Assembly (NCBI GenBank): GCA_005502925.1
Contig: SCPD01000010.1
Location: 182,255 to 246,254, forward strand
Direction: 5' to 3'
Origin: Rhizobiales bacterium Y(2018)
GTDB taxonomy: Bacteria > Pseudomonadota > Alphaproteobacteria > Rhizobiales > Aestuariivirgaceae
DNA: 64,000 nt
The notes under the pieces are model-generated. The model did not search any database, was not told the origin of the DNA, and worked only from the letters and a program-made list of their open reading frames with translations. The position numbers were made by a program, and so were the translations under genes. Shown in pieces: positions 42,451-51,147 of the stretch. How positions within the stretch are numbered: position 1 is the stretch's first letter; each line of letters opens with the position of its first letter.

Positions 42451-43776
42451 ATGAAAACAGCCTTCAGCGAAGAGCAATTGCGCGACCCGGAGATTGCCGA
42501 GGCCAACGGCATCCTCGAGACCTGCGTGCATTACGGCTTCTGCACCAATGCCTGCCCGACCTATGTGCTGACGCGGGACGAGAACGAATCACCGCGCGGG
42601 CGTATCGATCTCATCCGCGCCATGCTCGAAAAGGGCGGGGCGCCCGACGCCAAGACGGTCCGGCATATCGACAGCTGTCTCTCCTGCCTTTCCTGCATGA
42701 CGACCTGCGCGGTGAAGGTTGATTATGCGCATCTGGTCGACCGGGCGCGGGCCCATATCGAGCGCCATCATCACCGGTCCTTGAGCGATCGCCTGATGCG
42801 CGCCGCCCTCGCCAAAACCCTGACGCGGCCGCGGCTCTTCCAGGTGATGCTGCGCCTGGCGCGCCTGGCAAGGCCCTTGGCGCCGTTTTTGCCTCCGGGT
42901 CTCAAGCTGCTTTTCGCCCGGATTCCAAAGCAGCTTCACGCCGATGTCCTTGCGGTGACGGTCCATCCGGCCCAGGGCGTGCGGCGCAAACGCGTCGCAC
43001 TTCTCGCCGGATGCGCGCAGCAGGCGCTCAACGGCAATATCAATGCGGCGACCATCCGGCTCCTGCAGCGGCAGGGCTGCGACGTCGTCATCGCGGCCGG
43101 CGCCGGATGCTGCGGTTCGCTGCCTCTGCATATGGGCCGCGAAGACGAGGCGAAGGCTTTCGCGCGCGCCAATATCCTGGCCTGGTCGCGGGAGAAGGAA
43201 GCACACGGCCTCGATGCGATCATCGTCAATGCCTCGGGCTGCGGCACGACGGTCAAGGATTATAGCCATCTCTTCGCGCATGACGCGCAGATGCGCCTGC
43301 AGGCCGCGGAGATCGCGGGCCTGGCGAAGGATGTCAGTGAAGTGCTGAGCGATGTCGGCGGCAAGATGCCAGCCTATCGCGTGGCCTATCACGATCCGTG
43401 CTCGATGCAGCATGGCCAGAAGGTGACGGGAGAGCCGCGCGCGCTGTTGCGCCAGGCCGGATTCGAGGTGCTGGATACTCCTGAGAAACATTTCTGCTGC
43501 GGCTCGGCAGGCACTTACAATCTCCTGCAACCCGCCATGGCGGACGAGCTCGGCGCACGCAAGGCCAAGAACATCCACAGTACCGATCCCGACATCATCG
43601 CCACCGGCAATATCGGCTGCATGATTCAGCTTGCCGGTCATTCGACATTGCCGGTGCTTCACACGGTCGAGCTGCTCGATTGGGCGAGCGGTGGGCCGAT
43701 GCCGCCGACGCTCGCTGCGGTCGTTCTACGCGAGCCACAGAAAAAAGTTGCGCCGGAGACCGGCGGCATCTGGTAG
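42451..43776 (+). CDS. glcF: GlcF-like iron-sulfur protein (glycolate oxidase Fe-S subunit family)
   Basis: Protein of 441 aa with two N-terminal [4Fe-4S] motifs (CVHYGFCTNACP near residue 26, CLSCLSCMTTC near 75) and two C-terminal CCG domains (GCAQQALN, GAGCCGSL; FCCGSAGTYNLL near 350). This is the architecture of GlcF. The usual FAD subunits GlcD/GlcE are not adjacent; the VAO-type flavoprotein at 37093 is the only FAD oxidase in the block. Either GlcD/E lie elsewhere or this is a standalone electron-transfer protein. Followed by a hairpin. Confidence 0.85.
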   Translation: MKTAFSEEQLRDPEIAEANGILETCVHYGFCTNACPTYVLTRDENESPRGRIDLIRAMLEKGGAPDAKTVRHIDSCLSCLSCMTTCAVKVDYAHLVDRARAHIERHHHRSLSDRLMRAALAKTLTRPRLFQVMLRLARLARPLAPFLPPGLKLLFARIPKQLHADVLAVTVHPAQGVRRKRVALLAGCAQQALNGNINAATIRLLQRQGCDVVIAAGAGCCGSLPLHMGREDEAKAFARANILAWSREKEAHGLDAIIVNASGCGTTVKDYSHLFAHDAQMRLQAAEIAGLAKDVSEVLSDVGGKMPAYRVAYHDPCSMQHGQKVTGEPRALLRQAGFEVLDTPEKHFCCGSAGTYNLLQPAMADELGARKAKNIHSTDPDIIATGNIGCMIQLAGHSTLPVLHTVELLDWASGGPMPPTLAAVVLREPQKKVAPETGGIW

Positions 43777-43790
43777 CGGCGAAAAAGAAA

Positions 43791-43812
43791 AGGGCCCCGG
43801 TTAAGGGGCCCT
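43791..43812. terminator. GC-rich hairpin after the GlcF-like gene
   Basis: Perfect 8-bp stem (43791-43798 with 43805-43812), 6-base loop, 15 bp past the stop. A-rich upstream and no T tract downstream, as at 10909. Confidence 0.5.
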
Positions 43813-44055
43813 AGTTGAGCGGCTCTCGAGGGGATCAGGGGGGACAGTGAGCCGCTGGGGAGGAAGGTTCCGGAAAGCAGAAACACGATCTGCGAGAGGG
43901 GCGGGTGTTAGACCGGGTAACCGCCTTCCGGAATTCGGGAATTCAGTGGGTGAGGGTCGGGGCCTCGTGATCTGGTGAGATGGTCATCTCTCGCTCGCTT
44001 TCGTCATCTCGTCTGCGTTGTTGGAGAGGACTTTAGGCGACGGCCGAGTAATCGA

Positions 44056-44088
44056 CCCTGAACACAACGTTCATCTGGCGTTTAGGTT
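44056..44088. promoter_or_regulatory. Direct-repeat regulatory motif, site 3
   Basis: CCCTGAA-N5-CGTTCATCTGG followed by CGTTTAGG at 11 bp. Spacing is identical to sites 1 and 2. It lies about 105 bp upstream of the sigma factor start. Confidence 0.55.
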
Positions 44089-44191
44089 TCCCGGCCGTTG
44101 CGTCAGCCTGGGCTGCACCCAAAAAAGGGTCTGGCCCGTAATGGACTTCATGACTATCGTACTCACCTTCATGCCTTTTGCCGTGGGGATC

Positions 44192-44740
44192 ATGGATACC
44201 GATCTGAGGCAATTGCTGGCGCAGGTGGCGCGAGGCGACCGGACCGCCTTCGCGCGGCTCTATGATGTTGTTTCTGGTCGGCTTTTCGGCATTATCGGCC
44301 GCATCCTGCCGCGCGCCGAGCTGGCCGAGGACGCGCTCCAGGAAACCTTCATGCGCATCTGGCAGCGGGCCTCCTCCTATGACGAGACGATCGCCAGCCC
44401 GATGGCCTGGATGGCAACCATCGCCCGCAACCAGGCGATCGACCTCAAGCGACGCTCGGCGGAACGGCTCGCCGCGGCGGCGAGCGAGCTCGACGAAACG
44501 CTTGCCGACGAATCACCCGATCCCGAATCGCTCGCCGGACAAGCGCGCGACCTGCGCCGTCTCGGCGAGTGCATGCAGGGCCTGCCGAATGAGCGCCAGC
44601 AGCTGGTGTTGCTCGCCTACCGGCAAGGTTTTACCCGCGAGGAACTGGCGGAACGCTTCAAGCGGCCGGTCACCACCATCAAGACTTTGCTGAGGCGCAG
44701 CCTGATCGCGCTCAAGGAGTGTCTCGATGGCGCTCGATGA
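44192..44740 (+). CDS. ECF RNA polymerase sigma factor (SigK-like)
   Basis: Sigma-70-family ECF protein of 182 aa. Region 2 (residues 15-80: FARLYDVVSGRLFGII, AEDALQETFMRIWQRA) and region 4 (about 120-170: LPNERQQLVLLAYRQGFT, HTH of the SigK type) are visible. It overlaps the anti-sigma gene by 14 bp. ATG 44192 chosen with GGGG upstream; an earlier in-frame ATG would add a hydrophobic non-conserved leader. The sigma/RskA pair resembles envelope-stress systems. Target promoter sequence not determined. Confidence 0.88.
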   Translation: MDTDLRQLLAQVARGDRTAFARLYDVVSGRLFGIIGRILPRAELAEDALQETFMRIWQRASSYDETIASPMAWMATIARNQAIDLKRRSAERLAAAASELDETLADESPDPESLAGQARDLRRLGECMQGLPNERQQLVLLAYRQGFTREELAERFKRPVTTIKTLLRRSLIALKECLDGAR

Positions 44741-45428
44741 AACCCTTGAAGCCCTGGCGGGAGAATATGTGCTGGGCACGCTGGCGCCGGATGAGCGTCT
44801 CGAAGCACAGACCCTCGTGGCGCAGAACACTGAATTCGCCGCCGCTGTCGACCAGTGGACGCGACGCTTGGCGCCGCTGCTGCTCGCCGCCCGCAGCGTC
44901 GAGCCGCCGGCCGAACTGCGTGCCCGCATCCTGGCCGGTATCGATAAGCTCGCCGGCGCCGGCAATACCGTGGTCGATCTCAAGAAGCGCCTCGGCTTCT
45001 GGCGCGGCGCCGCACTCGCGGCTTCGGCGGTCGCTGCCGCGCTGGCGCTCTTCATCGTGTTCAAGCCGGTACCGGCGCCGGCGCCCGGCAATTACGTAGC
45101 GGTACTGCAGCCGGAAGGGCCGGGGCCGGCCTTCGTCGCCTCGATCGACCTCAAGGACGGCACGATCAGCGTCAAGCGGCTGGGCTCGCAAGCCGAAGCC
45201 GGCAAGACCTATGAATTGTGGGCGGTCGGCGGCGGACGCGCCAATCCGCAATCGCTCGGCGTCATCGATGCGAGCCTGCGCATCCCGGCGAACCAGCTCG
45301 GCAAGGTCGATCCCGCAACCCTGGGCGAAACGGTCTTCGCCATCAGCCTCGAGCCGCAGGGCGGATCGCCGACGGGGGCTCCGACCGGGCCCGTCCTCTA
45401 TACCGGCAAGCTCGTCGCGACCGAATGA
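44727..45428 (+). CDS. Anti-sigma factor, RskA/anti-sigma-K family
   Basis: Membrane-anchored anti-sigma factor of 233 aa. The N-terminal zinc-finger-like helix region (residues 4-60: EALAGEYVLGTLAPDER) should bind the sigma factor. A single membrane helix is at about 95-115 (ALAASAVAAALALFIVF), followed by an extracytoplasmic RskA domain with GKTYELWAVGGG. It overlaps the sigma gene by 14 bp and ends before an amidase gene, so the three may be one operon. Confidence 0.88.
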   Translation: MALDETLEALAGEYVLGTLAPDERLEAQTLVAQNTEFAAAVDQWTRRLAPLLLAARSVEPPAELRARILAGIDKLAGAGNTVVDLKKRLGFWRGAALAASAVAAALALFIVFKPVPAPAPGNYVAVLQPEGPGPAFVASIDLKDGTISVKRLGSQAEAGKTYELWAVGGGRANPQSLGVIDASLRIPANQLGKVDPATLGETVFAISLEPQGGSPTGAPTGPVLYTGKLVATE

Positions 45429-45497
45429 GCTGCGGCCAGATAGCGCGGCCAAGTTCCAGCACAACCTGGTCTAAGCTCCGGCCGAAACGGAGGGGCC

Positions 45498-46904
45498 ATG
45501 GCAGATGATCTCAATTGGCTGAGCGCGACGAAGCTCGTCAAAGCCTACAAGAAGAAAAAGCTTTCACCGGTCGATGTGACGCGCGCGTGCCTGGCCCAGA
45601 TCGCCCGGCATGACAAGAAGATCAATGCGATGTGCCTGGTCGATGAGAAGGCGGCCCTCAAACAGGCGCAGGCGAGCGAAAAGCGCTGGCACAAGGGCGA
45701 GCCTTTGGGTGCTGTCGACGGCGTGCCGACGCTGGTCAAGGATCTCATCCTGGTCAAAGGCTGGCCGACCTTGCGCGGCTCGAAAACCGTCGACCGCAAT
45801 CAGGCCTGGGACCATGACGGTCCGTCAGTGGCGCGGCTGCGCGAAGAAGGTGCGGTACTGCTCGGCCTCACCACGACACCGGAATTCGGCTGGAAGGGTG
45901 TGACGGATTCACCCCTCACCGGCATCACTCGCAATCCCTGGGATACGACCAAGACACCGGGCGGCTCATCAGGCGGCTCGTCCGCCGCGGTCGCCGCGGG
46001 TTATGCGCCCTTGGCGCTCGGCACCGATGGCGGCGGCTCGATCCGCATCCCGGCCGGCTTCTCCGGCATCTTCGGCCACAAGCCGTCCTTCGGCCGCGTG
46101 CCGGCCTGGCCGCTGTCGCCCTTCGGCACGGTGGCGCATACCGGACCGATGACGCGCCGCGTCGCCGATGCGGCGCTGATGATGAATGTGATCGCCAAGC
46201 CCGATACGCGCGACTGGCATTCGCTGCCTTATGACGGGCGCGATTACACCAAAGGTCTCGACAAGGGCATCAAGGGCCTGCGCATCGCCTTCAGCCCGGC
46301 GCTCGGCCATGCCGATGTCGATCCGGAGGTCGCGGAAGCGGTGCAGAAGGCGGTCGATATCCTGCGCGCGCAGGGCGCCAAGGTCGATATCGTCGATCCG
46401 GGCTTCCCCGATCCGGGACCGATCTTCCGCGTGCTCTGGTGGTCGGGTGCCCGTGCGCTGCTCGCCCGTCTCCCGGCGGCAAAGAAGAAGCTCCTCGATC
46501 CGGGCCTCGCGGACGTGGTGAAGCAGTCGCTGGAGATGACGCCCGAAGACTATTTCGACGCGGTGAAAGCGCGCGGCGCGCTCGGCACACAGATGCGCCA
46601 GTTCATGGAGAAATACGATCTCCTGGTGACGCCGACCTTGCCGATCCCGGCCTTCGAGGCGGGCAAGCTGTCGCCCGTCGATGACGGCACCGGCAAATGG
46701 GTGAACTGGACGCCGTTCAGCTATCCCTTCAATCTGACGCAACAGCCGGCGGCGAGCGTGCCCTGCGGCTTCACCAAAGCCGGCCTGCCGATCGGGCTTC
46801 ACATCATCGGCCGGATGTTCGATGATGCTGGCGTGCTCAGGGCCGCAGAGGCCTATGAGGATGCCAGCGACTGGCACAAGCAGCGTCCGACGCTCGAAGG
46901 ATAA
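45498..46904 (+). CDS. Amidase (amidase-signature family)
   Basis: Cytoplasmic amide hydrolase of 468 aa. The catalytic triad elements of the amidase-signature family are visible: Lys in LVKDLIL (near 80), the Gly/Ser-rich GGSSGGSSAAVAAG (near 155) with the cis-Ser, and DGGGSIRIPAG (near 178) with the catalytic Ser. ATG 45498 is preceded by GGAGGGG. Substrate cannot be deduced; many family members act on aryl or aliphatic amides, or on glutamyl-tRNA when linked to gatB/C (not here). Confidence 0.92.
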   Translation: MADDLNWLSATKLVKAYKKKKLSPVDVTRACLAQIARHDKKINAMCLVDEKAALKQAQASEKRWHKGEPLGAVDGVPTLVKDLILVKGWPTLRGSKTVDRNQAWDHDGPSVARLREEGAVLLGLTTTPEFGWKGVTDSPLTGITRNPWDTTKTPGGSSGGSSAAVAAGYAPLALGTDGGGSIRIPAGFSGIFGHKPSFGRVPAWPLSPFGTVAHTGPMTRRVADAALMMNVIAKPDTRDWHSLPYDGRDYTKGLDKGIKGLRIAFSPALGHADVDPEVAEAVQKAVDILRAQGAKVDIVDPGFPDPGPIFRVLWWSGARALLARLPAAKKKLLDPGLADVVKQSLEMTPEDYFDAVKARGALGTQMRQFMEKYDLLVTPTLPIPAFEAGKLSPVDDGTGKWVNWTPFSYPFNLTQQPAASVPCGFTKAGLPIGLHIIGRMFDDAGVLRAAEAYEDASDWHKQRPTLEG

Positions 46905-46905
46905 G

Positions 46906-47307
46906 ATGCAGAGACGGAGTTTCATCAGCGCGTTGCGGCGGGGAAGGGCCTCCTGGTCCGTCCTCACCCTCTATGCGCTGCTGATTCCGATCTTCCTGGG
47001 GCTTCTGCCCAAGCCTGAAGCGACCGCCGAATTCCTGCTGCTGCGCGATCTCGCCAATGCCGAGGTCTGCTCGATGTCGGGCGCGCCTCAAGTGCCCGGC
47101 CAGCCGGTGCAGCATCAGCCCGACTGTATTCTCTGCGCGACGGCGTGCCCTTTAAGCGGCTCCGCCGCAGCAGCCGGCGTCGCGCCTGACGTCGAATTCC
47201 CATTGCCGCGTCAGAACGTCCTGGCGCTCGCATCGCCCAAGGTCTTTGCGCTTTCGACCTTCGGCCTGTTCTCCTCGGACATCCAGTCACGCGGCCCTCC
47301 GGCCTGA
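46906..47307 (+). CDS. DUF2946-like membrane-anchored Cys-rich protein
   Basis: Protein of 133 aa with an N-terminal membrane helix (TLYALLIPIFLGLLPKP) and Cys residues CSMSG, DCILCATACP, probably a metal site. It shares the layout of DUF2946-type proteins found in copper operons. ATG 46906 follows the amidase stop by a single base (stop 46902-46904), so it may be translationally coupled. It precedes a PepSY protein and copper chaperones. The name is tentative. Confidence 0.6.
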   Translation: MQRRSFISALRRGRASWSVLTLYALLIPIFLGLLPKPEATAEFLLLRDLANAEVCSMSGAPQVPGQPVQHQPDCILCATACPLSGSAAAAGVAPDVEFPLPRQNVLALASPKVFALSTFGLFSSDIQSRGPPA

Positions 47308-47389
47308 AGCGGAAACCTTTTTCATCCGTAGTGATCAAATGACAGCGCGCTGATTGCGCGCGGTTGCCTATGTCTCATGGAGACGTCTC

Positions 47390-48754
47390 ATGTCCGTTGC
47401 CGAATTGTCGCGGGATACCGCGGCGCCGTCGACCTATGCGCTCTACCGCGCCGTATGGCGATGGCACTTCTATGCGGGACTTCTCGTCCTGCCTTTCCTC
47501 ATTTCGCTCGCCGTCACCGGCAGCCTTTATCTGTTCAAAGACGAGATCAATGCGCTCGTTTACGCAAAAGAGCTCACCGTCACACCGAGCGATGCGCCGT
47601 ATCTGCCGCCAACCGAGATCGTGAAGCGGGCGCAGATCGTGGTGCCGGGAACGGTGTTCCGCTATGCGCCGCCCGAGGCTTCGGACCGCAGCGCCGAGGT
47701 CGGCATAACAAGCGAGACCGAAGGCCGGCTTTCGGTGTTCGTCAATCCGCGGACCGGCCAGGTGCTGGGCCGGTTCGCCGATTCAGGCTCGTCGCGCACG
47801 CCTCTGATGCAGTTCCTCAAGAAGATCCACAGTCTCGAATGGTTCGGCTGGCTGCCCAACCGCATCATCGAGATCGTCGCCGGCTGGACACTCGTGCTCG
47901 TCATCACCGGATTTTATCTGTGGTGGCCGCGCGGCCAGACGGGTGGCGTCATGAGCATCCGTCAGAAGCCCCGGCAGCGCATCTTCTGGCGTGACCTGCA
48001 TGCCGTCACCGGTGCGGTCGCCGGCGCGCTCATCTTCTTCCTCGCCATCACCGGGCTGCCGTGGTCGGGCTTCTGGGGCGCCAAGCTCAACAGCTTCGCG
48101 GACCAATATGGCCTCGGCTATCCGGCACAGTTTTTCAGCGAAGTGCCGAAGTCGGATGCGCATTCGGCCCATATGGGTCATGCGATGACGCAGACCTCGT
48201 GGTCGCTCGAGAACGCACCGATGCCGCAAAGCAGCGCGGGCATAAGCGAGCCGATCGGCCTCGACAAAGCGGTTGCGATCTTCGATCGCCTCGGCATCAG
48301 CAGGGGTTATGTCATCGACCTGCCGCAGGACGGCGAGGGTGTCTATTCGGCCTCGGTCTTTCCTGACCAGGTCGCCTATGAGCGTGTCATCCATCTCGAC
48401 CAATATTCGGGCAAGCCGCTTTTTGACGGCGGCTTCAGCGAGCTCGGCCCGATCGGCAAGGCGGTGGAGTTCGGCGTCAGCGTGCATCAAGGTCAGGAAT
48501 TCGGGCTCATCAATCAGCTCGTGATGCTGGTGGCCTGTCTCGCCATCATCGCCATGGCGGTGTCCGCGCTTGTGATGTGGTGGAAGCGGCGGCCGGAAGG
48601 GTCGCTCGGCGCGCCGCGTTATCCGCAGGATCTGCGCATACCGCGCACCATCCTCGTCATCGCCTGCGCCGTCGGCATCGTCTTTCCATTGGTCGGCCTG
48701 ACGCTGCTTCTGGCGCTCGCTGCCGACTTCCTCGCTCCCAAGCTTTTCGCCTGA
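47390..48754 (+). CDS. PepSY-associated transmembrane protein
   Basis: Inner-membrane protein of 454 aa with four helices. N-terminal helix (WHFYAGLLVLPFLISLAVTGSLYLF split as WHFYAGLLVLPFL and LAVTGSLYLF), a large periplasmic PepSY part, then WRDLHAVTGAVAGALIFFLA and a C-terminal helix pair. The His residues WRWHFYAG and LHAVTGAV may bind haem. Such proteins act in metal or haem handling, often in copper/iron operons. ATG 47390 has GGAGAC upstream. Between a DUF2946-like gene and PCuAC. Confidence 0.85.
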   Translation: MSVAELSRDTAAPSTYALYRAVWRWHFYAGLLVLPFLISLAVTGSLYLFKDEINALVYAKELTVTPSDAPYLPPTEIVKRAQIVVPGTVFRYAPPEASDRSAEVGITSETEGRLSVFVNPRTGQVLGRFADSGSSRTPLMQFLKKIHSLEWFGWLPNRIIEIVAGWTLVLVITGFYLWWPRGQTGGVMSIRQKPRQRIFWRDLHAVTGAVAGALIFFLAITGLPWSGFWGAKLNSFADQYGLGYPAQFFSEVPKSDAHSAHMGHAMTQTSWSLENAPMPQSSAGISEPIGLDKAVAIFDRLGISRGYVIDLPQDGEGVYSASVFPDQVAYERVIHLDQYSGKPLFDGGFSELGPIGKAVEFGVSVHQGQEFGLINQLVMLVACLAIIAMAVSALVMWWKRRPEGSLGAPRYPQDLRIPRTILVIACAVGIVFPLVGLTLLLALAADFLAPKLFA

Positions 48755-48766
48755 AGGATACCTTCC

Positions 48767-49249
48767 ATGAAATTTGTTAGAGAAATCATCGTCGCCGTCG
48801 CGCTCACCGTCGCGGCCTTCATCAGCTCCGTCGCGCATGCGCATGACTACAAAGTGGGGAGCCTCGTCATCACCCATCCCTGGACGCCCGAGCCGCCGAT
48901 GGGCGCCAAGGTGGCGGCGGGCTTTCTCAAGATCACCAATGAAGGAGCCACGGATGACCGGCTCGTTTCGGTCACGACCGACATCGCCGGCAATGCCCAG
49001 GTCCACGGTATGAAAGTCGAAAACGGCGTCATGTCGATGTTCGAGATCGAAGGCGGGCTCGTCATTCCGGCAGGGCAGACAGTCGAGCTCAAGTCGAAGT
49101 CCAACCATGTGATGTTCATGGATCTGAAGCAGCGGCCGACCAAGGATACCCGCTTCAAGGCGACGCTCACTTTCGAGAAGGCCGGTCCCGTCACGATCGA
49201 GTTCAAGGTCGAGCCGATGGGCTCCAGCCATGAACATGAGGGGATGTGA
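48767..49249 (+). CDS. Periplasmic copper chaperone, PCuAC family
   Basis: Periplasmic Cu(I) chaperone of 160 aa with a signal peptide (residues 1-24, SVAHA-HDY). The copper site is in VHGMKVENGVM (His/Met) and SNHVMFMDL (His/Met), matching the H(M)x10Mx21HxM pattern. A His-rich tail SSHEHEGM may also bind copper. It delivers copper to cytochrome c oxidase Cu(A)/Cu(B) sites together with SCO, which follows directly. Its stop overlaps the SCO upstream region. Confidence 0.93.
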   Translation: MKFVREIIVAVALTVAAFISSVAHAHDYKVGSLVITHPWTPEPPMGAKVAAGFLKITNEGATDDRLVSVTTDIAGNAQVHGMKVENGVMSMFEIEGGLVIPAGQTVELKSKSNHVMFMDLKQRPTKDTRFKATLTFEKAGPVTIEFKVEPMGSSHEHEGM

Positions 49250-49251
49250 GC

Positions 49252-49845
49252 ATGCTGAGGATCTTACGCATTCTCCTCTGGGCTCTGGTGGTGACGAGCC
49301 TTGCCGGTGTCGGAACCTATTTCTATCTCGGCCAGCAGACCGGCAAGGTTCAGCCTTTGGTGACGATCGGCGGGCCGTTCAAGCTCGCCGCCACGACGGG
49401 CGAGACCGTCGACAGCACGGGTCTGAAAGGTGAACCCTTTGCGGTGTTCTTCGGTTTCACCCATTGTCCGGAAGTCTGTCCGACGACGCTGTATGAAATG
49501 TCGAGCACGCTCGGCAAGCTCGGGGACGAGGCGAAGAACCTGAAAGTCTTCTTCGTCACCGTCGATCCCGAGCGCGATACGCTCGACTTCATGAATAGCT
49601 ATCTGACGAGCTTCGATCCGCGCATCGTCGGCCTGAGACCCAGCGCCGACGAGCTGGCGCAGATCGCCAAGACCTATCGCGTCTTCTATGAGCGGGTGCC
49701 GACGAGCGACGGCGGTTATACGATGAACCACACGGCGCTCGTCTATCTCATGGATCGCGAAGGCCGCTTCTTCGGCACGCTCGATTATGAGGAGAAGCCG
49801 GAGATGCGGCTCACCAAGCTGAAACGCCTGCTGAAGGAAGGGTGA
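49252..49845 (+). CDS. SCO1/SenC family copper-insertion protein
   Basis: Membrane-anchored thioredoxin-fold protein of 197 aa with N-terminal helix (residues 5-25) and the copper site CPEVCP (near 80) plus the distal His in NHTALVYL (near 165). SCO assembles Cu(A) of cytochrome c oxidase. ATG 49252 has GAGGGG upstream; a GTG at 49246 is inside the previous stop. It is the last gene of the four-gene copper operon. Confidence 0.94.
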   Translation: MLRILRILLWALVVTSLAGVGTYFYLGQQTGKVQPLVTIGGPFKLAATTGETVDSTGLKGEPFAVFFGFTHCPEVCPTTLYEMSSTLGKLGDEAKNLKVFFVTVDPERDTLDFMNSYLTSFDPRIVGLRPSADELAQIAKTYRVFYERVPTSDGGYTMNHTALVYLMDREGRFFGTLDYEEKPEMRLTKLKRLLKEG

Positions 49846-50874
49846 TCAACTCCGATCCAGATAGCGCAGAAAGAGCCAGGTACCGGCGGAGGAGAGCACG
49901 GCAGCGGCGGTCGCGAACCAGAAGCCGCCATGCATGCCGGACCAGGGGATGCCTTCGAGGTTCATCCCGAACAGGCCGCCGACCAAAGTCGGCGGCAAGA
50001 ACAGAGCGGTGAGGACCGAAAGCCTGTAGAGCTGCCGGTTGGTCTCGGCGGCGAGCTTGGCGTCGATCTCATCATGAAAGAGGCGGGCGCGCTGCTCGAT
50101 CTGCTCGAATTCCTGGTCGAGATGGGCGTGCAGCTCGAGAAGATCGGAGAGATCGGCGGGAAAACGCGGCGCCGAGCGCTGGGCGTCGGAGAGGACGCGA
50201 CGCAGCGCGCGCTGCTGGCGATGCAGCATGGCGGCCTCGCGGCGCACGATCACGGCGCGCCGGCGTTCGTCGCTGACGCGTTCCTCGAGCACCCGGTCCT
50301 CGATCAACTCGATCTCGGTGGCGAGGTCCTGCAGCACGCTTTCGATGCCTTGTGCATAATGCGAAAAGAAGGCGAGCAGCAATTGCGCCGGCGTTTCGAG
50401 GGCGCGGCCGGCATCGAGCTGGCGGCGGATGAGCTCGGCCGAGCGGATCGGCTTGGCGCGCAAGGTGACGAGCACATTTTCGCTGAGGAGGAAGTGCAGG
50501 CGGCAGGTCTCATGCGTCTCGCCCTCGAAGTCGCGGCGGAGATCGGCGACGCTGCCGGCGGCATCGGCGGCGAAACATTCGATGAGCTGGTAGGTGGGGA
50601 TGTGCTCGATGAAGTCGATGGCGAGGGTGGAGAAGGTACCTGAGCGGGCGAGCCAGCGACCGCAGCGCCGGTCGATGAAATTGAGATGCAGCCAGAGCCA
50701 TTCACCCTCCGGGCTCGAAAGCCCGGGATCGATGTCGGCCTCGGTGAGCTTGCGTGCCGTTCCGTCGGCGGCGAAGCGATAGGCGCAGACGAATCCCGGC
50801 ACATCGGCGGGTGAGGCGAGGGGCTGGGGATTGTCCGGCATCCCTCCTGAAGCACATGGCCATGTGACAGTCAT
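49846..50874 (-). CDS. CorA/ZntB-family divalent-metal transporter
   Basis: Membrane channel-type transporter of 342 aa. The long N-terminal cytoplasmic domain is followed by two C-terminal helices, with the pore motif GMN in FGMNLEGIPW (near residue 310). The ZntB-like acidic N-terminal domain and IRSAELIRRQLDAGR resemble zinc/proton transporters. Convergent with the SCO gene, with stops adjacent (49845/49846). Metal unknown (Mg, Zn or Co). Confidence 0.85.
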   Translation of the reverse strand: MTVTWPCASGGMPDNPQPLASPADVPGFVCAYRFAADGTARKLTEADIDPGLSSPEGEWLWLHLNFIDRRCGRWLARSGTFSTLAIDFIEHIPTYQLIECFAADAAGSVADLRRDFEGETHETCRLHFLLSENVLVTLRAKPIRSAELIRRQLDAGRALETPAQLLLAFFSHYAQGIESVLQDLATEIELIEDRVLEERVSDERRRAVIVRREAAMLHRQQRALRRVLSDAQRSAPRFPADLSDLLELHAHLDQEFEQIEQRARLFHDEIDAKLAAETNRQLYRLSVLTALFLPPTLVGGLFGMNLEGIPWSGMHGGFWFATAAAVLSSAGTWLFLRYLDRS

Positions 50875-50903
50875 GTGACGGGCGGGTAGGAGACACAGCT
50901 GAC

Positions 50904-50957
50904 CCGCTGATAATCCGCTGCAGATCTACAGCGGAATCAGCAGCGGATTATCAGCGG
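50904..50957. repeat. 17-bp perfect inverted repeat with a 20-base loop
   Basis: CCGCTGATAATCCGCTG (50904-50920) is fully complementary to 50941-50957. Further CAGCGGAT units occur just downstream. Located between the ZntB gene and the cupin gene. Confidence 0.75.
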
Positions 50958-51107
50958 ATCAGCAGGGATCTGCAGGGAATTTCGGGGCTCTCGAAATAAC
51001 AGCGGATCGGGGAATGGCACATCATCGACCTCCAGGCCCGATCAAAGCCCGCCTCAGCCCATGACATCAAGAGGCTTGACTGGAAGTCAAAGGGAGTTTT
51101 CTAAGAA

Positions 51108-51123
51108 TAGACCGGTCTGTCTA
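51108..51123. promoter_or_regulatory. Putative TetR operator TAGAC-N6-GTCTA
   Basis: Perfect 5-bp inverted repeat with an internal AGACCGGTCT palindrome, 25 bp upstream of the cupin gene. It resembles NemR-type boxes and fits the TetR regulator downstream. Confidence 0.6.
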
Positions 51124-51147
51124 GTCATTCATTTCAGGGAGTTGGAC

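Larger units (their letters stand above)
43777..44191. other. Intergenic region upstream of the ECF sigma gene
   Basis: 415 bp with no credible gene. It contains the glcF hairpin (43791-43812) and the third copy of the direct-repeat motif (44056-44088). Confidence 0.5.

Noticed and set aside
47783..49237. A 484-codon open frame antisense to the PepSY and PCuAC genes
   Set aside because: The sense genes have the copper motif and signal peptides. The antisense product has no recognisable features.
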